Of a stretch of 64,000 bases of DNA, positions 44,996 to 53,023 are shown one piece after another. The translations under genes and the position numbers were made by a program. The notes below the pieces were generated by a model. That model saw only the letters and a program-made list of their open reading frames with translations, had not been told where the DNA came from and did no database searches. The first letter of the stretch is position 1. Every line of letters begins with the position of its first letter. The DNA is from Sphingobacterium composti. GTDB taxonomy: Bacteria; Bacteroidota; Bacteroidia; Sphingobacteriales; Sphingobacteriaceae. The stretch is taken from NCBI RefSeq assembly GCF_009829075.1, contig NZ_WUQZ01000009.1, positions 1-64,000 on the forward strand, given 5' to 3'.

Positions 44996-45249
44996 AATAG
45001 ATATTTTAGACTAAGGAGTTATAAGTGTATTAGATTCGCTTCAAAGGTTCGCATGGCTTCGCCATATCACTTACAGCGATGTTTTTTTTGGTTTTTTTGA
45101 AATGTTAATTAGTATTAACTGGTTACGGCTTAATAATTGGTTGCAGGTTAACTTTTACAACACACCTGCGGTGTTGGATCTTTTTACTACAATGCTTACA
45201 GTCTTTATGACTATATATATTTATATTATTTTATATGTATTGGAATGCG
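44996..45249 (-). promoter_or_regulatory. 254-nt non-coding leader before upxY
   Basis: This is the only long gap in the core of the locus. On the minus strand it holds a hairpin at about 45158-45176 (CAACACC arms with a small internal mismatch), a tight hairpin ATGGC/GCCAT at 45053-45065, and an outer pair TAAGTG/CACTTA at 45022-45073 that encloses the latter. I find no canonical -33/-7 promoter here, so it is more likely an internal untranslated region. The hairpin near 45165 is T-tailed on the plus strand, which might stop antisense transcription. Confidence 0.45.
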
Positions 45250-47538
45250 CTAGTCTTGCATAGCATAGCCATATCCACCATACGTATATTTCTGAGACTT
45301 ATCTCTTTTAGCGTCATTAAACACTACCAAAAGGTTTTTAAATTTGTTTTCGTCATTGATATCCTTAAGGATTGCTAATTGGTAATTATTTGTATAATTA
45401 TATCTGACCAAATAAATACTTACATCAGTATATGGAGCCAAACTAAATGCATCAGCTACTTGTCCCACTGGTGAGGTATCTATTATAATGTAATCAAAGC
45501 GTTCTTTTAGTTCCTCAATCAGTATGCTTATTTTAGGATTCATCATATCCTCAGCAGGATTTTCAGGAATATTACCACAGCCTATCACACTAACATTGTC
45601 AGACAAGAAACTTGGTTGGATTAGCTCATCAATAGATAATTGATCATCATTTAGATATTCAGTAATACCAACTGTTGTGGGCAAATTTAATTTCTTAAGT
45701 AAGGCTGGCCTTCTCAAATCAAATTCTAAAATCACCACTTTTTTATTCTGCATACCTAAGGTCGTAGCTAGATTAATACTAAAGAATGTTTTACCTTCAC
45801 CTTTCATACTAGAAGTGACCAATATTACCTTGTGCTTTTGATTCACCATAAATCCCAAATTCATACGGATATATCTAAACAATTCGGATATAGTAGACCG
45901 TCGATCCGCCTTAAACACATTCGTATTATTATCCAAATTATGAGAAAGCTCTCCTAACAACCTCGCTCCTGTAAGTTCAATGCTGCGTGCATCGCGTACC
46001 TTATTGTTAAAAAATCCTCTAGCATATATGATCCCTGCCGGAACGAACATCCCTACGAAGAAACCAAATAAATAAAGCATAGGTACTTTTGGAGCAATCG
46101 GTGTTGTATTATATGCTGGCTTATCTACTATTTGTGAAGTTGGAACAGTTGTAGACAATGATAAAGCTGTTTCTTCACGTTTTTGTAGTAAGTATTGGTA
46201 TAAAGTAGACATTACAGTTTGCTCCCTACTTTTTTCCAACAATCCACGCTCTATTGTAGGTACAGATTTACTTTTACGATTATATTGAGCATAATTTTTC
46301 TGAAAATTATTTCTTTCGATATCAAATCGATTTCTTACAGACTTCAAATTCTCGAGAATATTCCCTCTTAAATTGGACAATTGATTATCCAAATTTATCA
46401 CTAAAGGATTTTCAGGATTTGCTGTACGTAGCATTCTATTCCGCTCTTGTTGAATATCATTGAATTTAGCTATCATTCCGTTTAAGATTGGATCCTGTAT
46501 TCCCATAGCACTTGGAGCCAAACTTCCAGGAGATTGATTATCTCTGAAATAGCTTTCTAATGATTTTACTAGATTGAGCTGAGTAACAGATTCACCTAAT
46601 AATTGATTATATTCAACAGATCTAGCTGCATTTATTTGCGCATCAATATTGATATCCGTCAATTCGTATTGTCTCTTGAAATTCTCCACATCTTGCTCCG
46701 CGCCAACTAAATCATTGGTCAAGTATTTCAACCTGTTGTCAATAAATTTAATGGTATTTTCAGCAATGATATTTTTATTATTTACATTATTAATGTTGTA
46801 TTTCTCAATTAAATGTGTCAAAAAATCAACGCCTCTTTGCGGAACATTATCATTGAGACTAATCACTACGGTATTAGCATCTTTCACCACAGGGATAATT
46901 TTCAATTTCAACAAACTATATGTTTCCGTTAATTTATATAAATCCTTAAACTGAATATTAATCGTACCAAAATCCTTTGAGAAAGCTGGACCTTTATTAA
47001 CTTTAATTGAATAGTTTTTATTCTCAATAAGTTGATTGTATCCAACAACTAGGTTCAATGTACTATCAGTCAGACGAAACTGCGTATCATTTATCGGAGT
47101 TATTTCAATCTTCCTAGCATATGCTCCCTTTTTCAATTCTTGAATCTCGACCTTGATTGGCAGCGTTTGGCCATATAATTCAGTATTTTTTAATCCTGAT
47201 TTTTGAAAATATGTTGTTTGAAAATCTAATTCTGTCAATACTTGCGATATTAGATCGCGAGATCTTAAAATTTCAATTTCATTATCTACAGTTTTAACCG
47301 TTTGAAACATATTTAGATCACTAAAAGCCGTACTGTTGGACATTGCGGATCCATTTTTGTCATCCTGGATTAACAGTGTACTAGTAATTTTGTATGTGGA
47401 TGGTGTGATATAGATAAAACCATATACCAAACCTAAAGCGATGAAAATGCTGATTAAAAAATAAGGCCAATTCTTGATGTATCTATCCATAGTCTCCGCG
47501 AAACCGTTAGCTCTATTTAATTTTTTCTCTGCAAACAT
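45250..47538 (-). CDS. wzc: Wzc-type polysaccharide co-polymerase / BY-kinase
   Basis: The 762-residue inner-membrane protein has a Wzz-like N-terminal domain (first membrane helix about 28-48), a long periplasmic coiled-coil region, a GNVR-type motif with second membrane helix about 485-505, and a cytoplasmic tyrosine kinase. The kinase shows Walker A SSMKGEGKTFFSINLA, Walker A' VVILEFDLRRPA (with Glu in place of the more common Asp at one position) and Walker B YIIIDTSPVG. The C-terminal tail YTYGGYGY is a tyrosine cluster for autophosphorylation. It controls polymer length and export together with Wza, 19 nt upstream. Confidence 0.92.
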   Translation of the reverse strand: MFAEKKLNRANGFAETMDRYIKNWPYFLISIFIALGLVYGFIYITPSTYKITSTLLIQDDKNGSAMSNSTAFSDLNMFQTVKTVDNEIEILRSRDLISQVLTELDFQTTYFQKSGLKNTELYGQTLPIKVEIQELKKGAYARKIEITPINDTQFRLTDSTLNLVVGYNQLIENKNYSIKVNKGPAFSKDFGTINIQFKDLYKLTETYSLLKLKIIPVVKDANTVVISLNDNVPQRGVDFLTHLIEKYNINNVNNKNIIAENTIKFIDNRLKYLTNDLVGAEQDVENFKRQYELTDINIDAQINAARSVEYNQLLGESVTQLNLVKSLESYFRDNQSPGSLAPSAMGIQDPILNGMIAKFNDIQQERNRMLRTANPENPLVINLDNQLSNLRGNILENLKSVRNRFDIERNNFQKNYAQYNRKSKSVPTIERGLLEKSREQTVMSTLYQYLLQKREETALSLSTTVPTSQIVDKPAYNTTPIAPKVPMLYLFGFFVGMFVPAGIIYARGFFNNKVRDARSIELTGARLLGELSHNLDNNTNVFKADRRSTISELFRYIRMNLGFMVNQKHKVILVTSSMKGEGKTFFSINLATTLGMQNKKVVILEFDLRRPALLKKLNLPTTVGITEYLNDDQLSIDELIQPSFLSDNVSVIGCGNIPENPAEDMMNPKISILIEELKERFDYIIIDTSPVGQVADAFSLAPYTDVSIYLVRYNYTNNYQLAILKDINDENKFKNLLVVFNDAKRDKSQKYTYGGYGYAMQD

Positions 47539-47557
47539 ATTATTGTTAATTATTTGA

Positions 47558-48316
47558 TTATCTAGTTCTTAAAATTGCTGAAATTAGTACTGCTACAGCT
47601 GATATGGAGGCGATCACCACAGGCATAATTCGAGTACTCTGGCTATACTCTACTGCTTTTGCCTTATCAGGCTCGACATATACAATATCGTTTTGTTTTA
47701 GATTGAAAAATGGATCATTCAAAATGTCTTTATCATTCAGATCTATCCTTTTCATTATTCTTTTACCTTTTTCTTCGCGAATAATTAGCACATTCTCACG
47801 CTTGCCGTATACAGTCATATCACCTGCTAATCCTAGAGCTTCTAATAAGTTAATGTGGTCACTAGGAACTGTGAAACTTGATGGCCTATTTACCTCGCCA
47901 ATTACAGTCACCTTAAAATTTGTTAACTGAACCTCTACTATTGGTTCTTTTACATATTTTGCCAATTCTTTGATCAATGCTTCTTGAGATTGCGGCACCG
48001 TCATACCTTCCACTTTAAAACTTCCAATTACCGGGAGAACAACCATACCATCATTACCAACTCGATATCCTGTCGGCTCTACGGATGACAAGCCAGCACC
48101 TTGACGCGTAACTGCAAATAGAGAATTAGATTCCGGACTCAAACTATTTATATTGATCCGTAGCAAATCATTTTGTTGTATTACTACTGCTTTGTCTTGT
48201 AATAATAATTCTGTTTCTTGGTTATTTAATGTACTGAAATAAACCAAATTTCTTCGCTGCGCACACGAGCAAAAAGTCAGTATATATAGTACGATTAGGA
48301 GATGTTTTTTATTCAT
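47558..48316 (-). CDS. wza: Wza-type outer-membrane polysaccharide export lipoprotein
   Basis: The 252-residue protein has a lipobox FCSC-A (Cys at about residue 18), followed by the Poly_export domain (ISPESNSLFAV...GYRVGNDGMVVLPVIGSFKVEGMT) and a SLBB domain (FKVTVIGEVNRPSSFTVPSDHINLLEALGLAGD). A C-terminal hydrophobic segment (about 228-247, VVIASISAVAVLISA) is present. It is shorter than the enterobacterial Wza, as usual in Bacteroidota. It is the first gene of the locus. The 1.2 kb before it contains the attenuator-like leader described separately, and no canonical promoter lies within 500 bp of its start. Confidence 0.9.
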   Translation of the reverse strand: MNKKHLLIVLYILTFCSCAQRRNLVYFSTLNNQETELLLQDKAVVIQQNDLLRININSLSPESNSLFAVTRQGAGLSSVEPTGYRVGNDGMVVLPVIGSFKVEGMTVPQSQEALIKELAKYVKEPIVEVQLTNFKVTVIGEVNRPSSFTVPSDHINLLEALGLAGDMTVYGKRENVLIIREEKGKRIMKRIDLNDKDILNDPFFNLKQNDIVYVEPDKAKAVEYSQSTRIMPVVIASISAVAVLISAILRTR

Positions 48317-48407
48317 GGTATATGTCTATAAAAATGTGCAAATATTAACTTCCACTAATATATGTACATAATTATCAAATACTTATATGAAAAAACAAGT
48401 TGTATTT

Positions 48408-48432
48408 AAAGTGTATATCAGGGTGACACTTT
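48408..48432 (-). promoter_or_regulatory. Leader hairpin upstream of wza
   Basis: AAAGTGT (48408-48414) and ACACTTT (48426-48432) form a perfect 7-bp stem with an 11-nt loop, about 90 nt before the wza ATG. No T-run follows on the minus strand, so it is not a terminator. It may be a regulatory RNA element. Confidence 0.45.
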
Positions 48433-48814
48433 GTACAAATTCTTTACGAAATAGATAAACATATTTAACAAAACATGTATAAAATAAGATACATTTTTTG
48501 TACAACTTCATATTGTAAACTATACAGTGAAAAATCAAATTTTAGCTGTATACCGTATTAATAAAAACTGTAAAACGTCAGATTTTGCTACCAACTAAGA
48601 AAAAATTGAAAATTCACAGGGATTTTATGCCCGAATTTAGTTACTTAAAATAGTCTGGGTATATTTAATAGTGCGATACTTTTGAATCCGCGCTGAACCA
48701 TTTTTTAGCTATAGATTATTAAGAATAAAATACATACTTACCTTGATTAAGAATCATAATTTTAGAGGGGAGAAATATATTGTGTAATTCTATTTACAAT
48801 TATCAATAAATAAT

Positions 48815-48849
48815 AAAAAAGAGGATCCCTCGAAATGAAAAATCCTCTT
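48815..48849 (-). terminator. Terminator A3 in the wza leader
   Basis: AAGAGGAT (48819-48826) pairs with ATCCTCTT (48842-48849) with a 15-nt loop, followed on the minus strand by TTTTTTATTATTT. It is the last of three consecutive terminators behind promoter A. Confidence 0.7.
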
Positions 48850-48859
48850 AATTTTCTTA

Positions 48860-48901
48860 AAAAAGAAAAAGCCTAAGAAATTCGAGCGAATTCTTAGGCT
48901 T
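48860..48901 (-). terminator. Terminator A2 in the wza leader
   Basis: An 11-bp stem AAGCCTAAGAA/TTCTTAGGCTT, extended by TTCG/CGAA past one bulged base, lies at 48869-48901 and is followed on the minus strand by TTTTTCTTTTTT. This is the strongest of the series. Confidence 0.85.
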
Positions 48902-48920
48902 AAAAAACCTCTTACGAGGT
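48902..48920 (-). terminator. Terminator A1 in the wza leader
   Basis: A short stem ACCTC/GAGGT with loop GTAA, followed by a run of six T on the minus strand, lies only about 13 nt from the predicted start of RNA A. The 5-bp stem makes it the weakest of the four. Confidence 0.5.
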
Positions 48921-48939
48921 AAATCAACCTAAACCTAAG

Positions 48940-48972
48940 CAAAGGTAATAAAATAATTTATTAAGTTCCAAA
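48940..48972 (-). promoter_or_regulatory. Promoter A (toward wza)
   Basis: On the minus strand the -33 TTTG (48972-48969) and the -7 TACCTTTG (48947-48940) are separated by 21 nt. It lies about 620 nt before the wza start and fires directly into three terminators. Confidence 0.7.
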
Positions 48973-49047
48973 TACTTACTACAAAAAATATTATTTATTT
49001 AACTAATGGTTTATTAACATTCTGGTTATCAATCATATAAAAATGAA

Positions 49048-49113
49048 TAAAAAAAAGGTTTTCAAACGGGGAGAATGAAAACCTTCGATAACCAATTATA
49101 AACCTAAATTATG
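49048..49113 (-). ncRNA. Candidate small RNA B
   Basis: Predicted transcript of about 65 nt, from a start near 49113 to the T-run at 49055-49049. It is bounded by a canonical promoter and a perfect intrinsic terminator, has TTAGGTTTA (49107-49099) near its 5' end like RNA A, and has no open frame. The terminator loop contains CCCC, which could act as a seed or protein site. Confidence 0.55.
49049..49085 (-). terminator. Terminator B in the wza leader
   Basis: AAGGTTTTC/GAAAACCTT form a perfect 9-bp stem (49055-49063 with 49077-49085) and a 13-nt loop, followed by eight T on the minus strand. Confidence 0.85.
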
Positions 49114-49119
49114 ATACAC

Positions 49120-49151
49120 CAAAGATAGTGTACTTATTACACTTACGCAAA
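49120..49151 (-). promoter_or_regulatory. Promoter B (toward wza)
   Basis: On the minus strand the -33 TTTG (49151-49148) and the -7 TATCTTTG (49127-49120) have a 20-nt spacer, an exact match to the Bacteroidota consensus. Confidence 0.75.
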
Positions 49152-49550
49152 TGTTTTTTACACTTTTTTTTATTTTATTTTTTTATTAAACCACAAATCA
49201 AAAAACAGACACCAAAACAAAATACAAAAACACTTATTACCAGTAACTTACACAAACATATCCTATCAAAAGAGTCTTAAAAAAACTATACTCTATTTAT
49301 CACTAATGATTCATTAGAATGTTTTGGATTAATTTATTACCATATACTTTAATGGATTATTAATTGATTGCACGTTTTTTCGATAGAAATATAGTATACT
49401 ATAGAAGATTGTCGCAATAAAAAAGATAAATAACATATTAGGAGTGAGTGGTACAATAATTATCTATTAAAATAACCAAAAATCTGCTTCATTAGTATCT
49501 AGTGTTTTATCTGAGAATCTTTGCTTATTTTTGTAAAAAGGGAAACTAAC

Positions 49551-50141
49551 ATGTTCACAGGTATAATAGAGACATTAGGTATTGTAAAAAATATACAACA
49601 AGACCACACCAACATTCACTTTGCAATCGAATCTTCTATTTCAAATGACTTAAAGATAGATCAAAGCGTATCTCATAATGGCGTTTGTCTTACAGTCGTA
49701 GAAGTTAATAAAAACATTCACGTAGTAACAGCTATTGATGAGACTTTACAAAAGACTAATCTTGGTCATTTGCAAGTTGGTGACGTAGTGAATTTGGAAC
49801 GTTGTACCCAAGCGAATGGTCGCTTTGATGGACATATAGTACAAGGTCATGTGGATCAAACTGCAGTATGTATTGAGCGTAACGATCAGAATGGGAGTTG
49901 GCTATTTACATTTCAATACGATCCATCATTAAAGAATATTACGGTAGAGAAAGGCTCTATAACAGTAAATGGTATTAGTCTTACTGTTGTGAATTCGCAA
50001 ATAGATCGATTTTCAGTAGCCATCATTCCTTACACTATAGAACATACCAATTTAAAACATGTGGATATAGGCACAACAGTAAATTTAGAATTTGATATTG
50101 TCGGAAAATATGTTTCAAAAATAATGGCTCTTAGAGGATAA
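49551..50141 (+). CDS. ribE: Riboflavin synthase (alpha subunit)
   Basis: The enzyme dismutates two lumazine molecules to riboflavin. The 196-residue protein starts MFTGIIETLGIV and shows the two tandem lumazine-binding repeats: SHNGVCLTVVEV and NLERCTQANGRFDGHIVQGHVD in the first, GSWLFTFQYD, ITVNGISLTVV and YTIEHTNLKH in the second. The frame extends upstream through a TTG, but that codon lies in the -7 box TATTTTTG (49526-49533), so the ATG at 49551 is used. The gene stands alone and converges with the ClC gene over a shared terminator. No FMN riboswitch was seen. Confidence 0.95.
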   Translation: MFTGIIETLGIVKNIQQDHTNIHFAIESSISNDLKIDQSVSHNGVCLTVVEVNKNIHVVTAIDETLQKTNLGHLQVGDVVNLERCTQANGRFDGHIVQGHVDQTAVCIERNDQNGSWLFTFQYDPSLKNITVEKGSITVNGISLTVVNSQIDRFSVAIIPYTIEHTNLKHVDIGTTVNLEFDIVGKYVSKIMALRG

Positions 50142-50152
50142 GAGCCATTATT
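50120..50152. terminator. Bidirectional terminator between ribE and the ClC gene
   Basis: A perfect 14-bp stem (50120-50133 with 50139-50152) with loop GAGGA includes the ribE stop codon and ends 2 bp from the ClC stop. T-rich flanks exist on both strands. Confidence 0.85.
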
Positions 50153-50153
50153 C

Positions 50154-51941
50154 TTATTCTAAATACGAACCTTGCCTCATCAACAAAGCTCTGTATTTAT
50201 TAAATACTGCCGATTTGGAGATAAATCCTAAATAATTTCCATTCTTGTCAATAACTGGTAATATCCATACATCCTCACGATTCATTTTTTTCATTACGCC
50301 ATCCATATTCTCATCAACACGAATGATATCATTCGGCTTTTGAGCTAGCGTTGCGAAATTCCTATTTGAACCTTCCTCCTCTCCCAGTAATATTGAAAAT
50401 AAACGTTCGCTATATATAATCCCCAAAAATTTTCCATCAGATTCCACAATAGGGAAAATATTACGTTTGGAATGTATTATGTCAGTTTTACGTAGATTAG
50501 GATTTTCATCAGGACGTAAGACCACAAAGTTAGTTTCGATTATATAGCGAAGCTTCATCATACTTAACACACTTCTGTCTTTATCTTCATATGAAATCAA
50601 ATCACCCGATTCAGCTAAACCTTTGGTATAAATCGAATGTTTCATACCATTTCGATTTATTAAATAAGAAATTGATGTAACGATCATCAAAGGAACCATC
50701 AATACATAACTTCCTGTCACTTCTGCTATCAGAAACACCCCCGTCAAAGGCGCATGCATAATTCCGCTTAATGCTCCTGCCATCCCTGCCATTACAAAAT
50801 TTGGAACATTCAACTCAATTATTCCAGTTAGATTTATACCATAAGCAAATGCAAATCCTAGTAATCCACCCATCACCAAACTTGGTCCAAAAACCCCACC
50901 GTTTCCACCACTATTCACCGTTACTAACGCCGCTAATGATTTCGCAAAAAGTGTTAGTGTCGTATAACATACAATGACCCATCCAATATCTCGAAAATCT
51001 GAGAAAAGACTATTCTTTACAATTGCATTAAAATGCCCATCCAAAATCTGCTGAATTGTCAAATATCCTTCGCCATAAAGAGCTGGGAATATAAAAATCA
51101 AGACCCCTAAAGAGACACCGCTCACCCACACGCGCATATAAGGGTTATTAATTTGACTAAACCATGTTTTGATGACATGACTCAGTTTAGAAAAATAAAT
51201 GGTATAAATCCCCACAATAGTTGCCAACAGAATATAAAACAATAACGCATTAACGTCCCAATCAGTTACAGAAGTATAAAATAACGGCTCATCATAAAGT
51301 ATCTTAGAAACTACAGCTGCTAATGCCGAAGCTATCAATAAAGGAATTAGCACAGGAATAGAAAACTCAGTCAAAAGAATTTCTATCGAAAAAATCATCC
51401 CTGCTAATGGGCTATTAAATGCGCCAGAAATACCAGCGGAAGCTCCACAAGCTAATAGCATCGTCACTTCCTTATAACTCAACCCAAAGAAACGACCAAT
51501 ATTTGAACCTATCGCTGCACCACTATGCGCAATCGGTGCTTCCAAACCCGAAGAACCACCAAATCCAACTGTCAACGCTGAAGTAATAATTTGAGAATAC
51601 ACATTGTGGGGTTCTATTCGACTTGATTTGCGTGAGATAGCATATATTATTGGAGTAATACCATGTTCAAACTTCTTACCACGTAAAAATTTGCGTAGAT
51701 ACAATACAGATAATAAAATACCAATGAGCGGAAAGATTAGATACAGTGAATATTTGTATTGCCAATCAATATCATCTTGCAGAAATGATGCGATAGAGTG
51801 CGTCATTCCTTTCAATAATGACGCCGCTACTCCTCCCACTATTCCTACCAAGAAAGCTAAAATGATAATAAAGTTCCTATTCGAAACCCGTTGCATCCGC
51901 CATTTATTCAATTGCTCTAATTTCGCTGAAAAGCTATTCAT
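50154..51941 (-). CDS. ClC chloride channel/antiporter with CBS domains
   Basis: The 595-residue membrane protein has a ClC core of about 420 residues with GGSSGLEAPIAHSGAAIGS (chloride/gating segment carrying the gating Glu), GASAGISGAFNSPLAGMIFSIEILL, NSGGNGGVFGPSLVMGG and MHAPLTGVFLIAE. It is followed by a cytoplasmic CBS pair (about residues 455-590) that could sense nucleotides. It may act in anion balance or acid response. Its start lies 12 nt behind the oxyR stop, so the two form an operon. Confidence 0.9.
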   Translation of the reverse strand: MNSFSAKLEQLNKWRMQRVSNRNFIIILAFLVGIVGGVAASLLKGMTHSIASFLQDDIDWQYKYSLYLIFPLIGILLSVLYLRKFLRGKKFEHGITPIIYAISRKSSRIEPHNVYSQIITSALTVGFGGSSGLEAPIAHSGAAIGSNIGRFFGLSYKEVTMLLACGASAGISGAFNSPLAGMIFSIEILLTEFSIPVLIPLLIASALAAVVSKILYDEPLFYTSVTDWDVNALLFYILLATIVGIYTIYFSKLSHVIKTWFSQINNPYMRVWVSGVSLGVLIFIFPALYGEGYLTIQQILDGHFNAIVKNSLFSDFRDIGWVIVCYTTLTLFAKSLAALVTVNSGGNGGVFGPSLVMGGLLGFAFAYGINLTGIIELNVPNFVMAGMAGALSGIMHAPLTGVFLIAEVTGSYVLMVPLMIVTSISYLINRNGMKHSIYTKGLAESGDLISYEDKDRSVLSMMKLRYIIETNFVVLRPDENPNLRKTDIIHSKRNIFPIVESDGKFLGIIYSERLFSILLGEEEGSNRNFATLAQKPNDIIRVDENMDGVMKKMNREDVWILPVIDKNGNYLGFISKSAVFNKYRALLMRQGSYLE

Positions 51942-51953
51942 ACTCTACAAGTT

Positions 51954-52895
51954 TTAAAGATCAAATCCCATCACCTCTTTTTTCTTTTTCGATTTGAATC
52001 GATCTGGAACTATTTCCAAAATCTCTTTGATTAATGTATTAACCGCTTGCTTCTTCACAAAGTTCTGCGTTGTGACTACTGAAATTTCTCGAACCGGCTC
52101 AGGAGCTTTGAAATAACGTACATGGGCTAATTCGTCTTCGTTATAATTGATAATACTCATCTCTGGTAGAATAGTAATGCCCGAATTGATATCTACCATA
52201 CGCTTCAAAGTCTCTACTGAACCCGTATTATATTCAAAAGTACCTTCTAATGCATAGTTATGTTTATAATTACAAATATTCAGTACTTGTCCACGCATAC
52301 AATGACCTTCATTGAGCAGCCACAATTTTTCTTCACCAATATCGTCAGTACTTAACACTTTCTTTTGATATAAGTTGCTTTTTTCGGATACATAAGCTAC
52401 AAAAGTCTCGTAGAAAATCGGTGTCTCTACAATATTACTGTCTGTAAGTGGTGTAGAAAGAATACCGCAATCCAACAATCCCTGTTTTAGTTCGTGCACA
52501 ATGCGCTCTGTTGTATATTCCCAGATCTGAAGCTTTACTTTTGGATATTTTTTTAAAAATGCAGTGATAACATCAGGCAGCAGATAAGGCGCAACTGTAG
52601 GAATTACACCAACACGCAATTCACCTTCCAACTCCCCTTTTTTCTCTTGCAAAATTTCATTGATTTTTTTGCTTTCCATCAATACAATACGTGCTTGCTC
52701 GATAATTTTCATTCCTACCTCGGTAGGAATGACAGGCTGTCTACTACGGTCAAAAATTTTAACCCCAAGTGATTCTTCTAACTTTTGTATTTGCATACTC
52801 AAAGTCGGTTGAGTAACAAAACACTTTTCCGCTGCGGCGACAAAACTTCTATAGGTGTCTACAGCAACTATATATTCGAGCTGAACTAATGTCAT
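51954..52895 (-). CDS. oxyR: LysR-type hydrogen peroxide sensor OxyR
   Basis: The 313-residue LTTR has an N-terminal winged helix (LEYIVAVDTYRSFVAAAEKCFVTQPTLSMQIQKLE) and a C-terminal effector domain. The redox-sensing pair is preserved in LNEGHCMRGQVLNICNYKH at Cys199 and Cys208, the same residue numbers as in E. coli OxyR. It diverges from the DPP11-type peptidase gene across 128 bp and is followed by the ClC gene. It is likely to activate antioxidant genes elsewhere; no catalase or peroxiredoxin gene lies in the window. Confidence 0.92.
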   Translation of the reverse strand: MTLVQLEYIVAVDTYRSFVAAAEKCFVTQPTLSMQIQKLEESLGVKIFDRSRQPVIPTEVGMKIIEQARIVLMESKKINEILQEKKGELEGELRVGVIPTVAPYLLPDVITAFLKKYPKVKLQIWEYTTERIVHELKQGLLDCGILSTPLTDSNIVETPIFYETFVAYVSEKSNLYQKKVLSTDDIGEEKLWLLNEGHCMRGQVLNICNYKHNYALEGTFEYNTGSVETLKRMVDINSGITILPEMSIINYNEDELAHVRYFKAPEPVREISVVTTQNFVKKQAVNTLIKEILEIVPDRFKSKKKKEVMGFDL

Positions 52896-53023
52896 TCTAT
52901 AAATTTTTCTTATACAAAGATAAGAAAGTTATAAACAAAACACATTCTAAAACCTTTTTCGTCAATTATGAAATCAACTGTCTTTATAAAAGATTTAGTA
53001 TTTTTGAGGAAATACATTTTAAT

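Larger units (their letters stand above)
48860..48933 (-). ncRNA. Candidate short leader RNA A
   Basis: Predicted to start near 48933 from promoter A and to end at A1 (about 32 nt) or A2 (about 70 nt). The 5' part carries TTAGGTTTA (48938-48930), which is shared with RNA B. No coding capacity is visible. It could be an attenuated leader of the wza operon or an independent small RNA. Confidence 0.5.
48317..49550 (-). promoter_or_regulatory. 1.2-kb non-coding control region upstream of wza
   Basis: No open frame of note exists on either strand. Read toward wza, the order is promoter B, RNA B with terminator, promoter A, then terminators A1, A2 and A3, then about 500 nt of AT-rich sequence with one clear hairpin (48408-48432), then wza. 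Between A3 and wza I see no TAnnTTTG box with a proper -33; the nearest, at 48347-48339, has one extra base and no partner. The part from 49152 to 49520 is AT-rich and shows nothing I can name, apart from the ribE -7 box at 49526-49533. Confidence 0.65.

Noticed and set aside
48674-48690. Plus-strand TACTTTTG box as a promoter toward ribE
   Set aside because: No -33 TTTG at a proper distance and no transcript-like feature follows; ribE has its own -7 box.
48800-49110. Hairpin series read as a CRISPR array or repeat array
   Set aside because: The hairpins differ in sequence and spacing and each has a T-run on the minus strand; there are no cas genes.
49111-49128. Five-codon leader peptide (MIHQR) on the plus strand
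   Set aside because: It lies over the -7 box of the opposite strand promoter and has no gene behind it.
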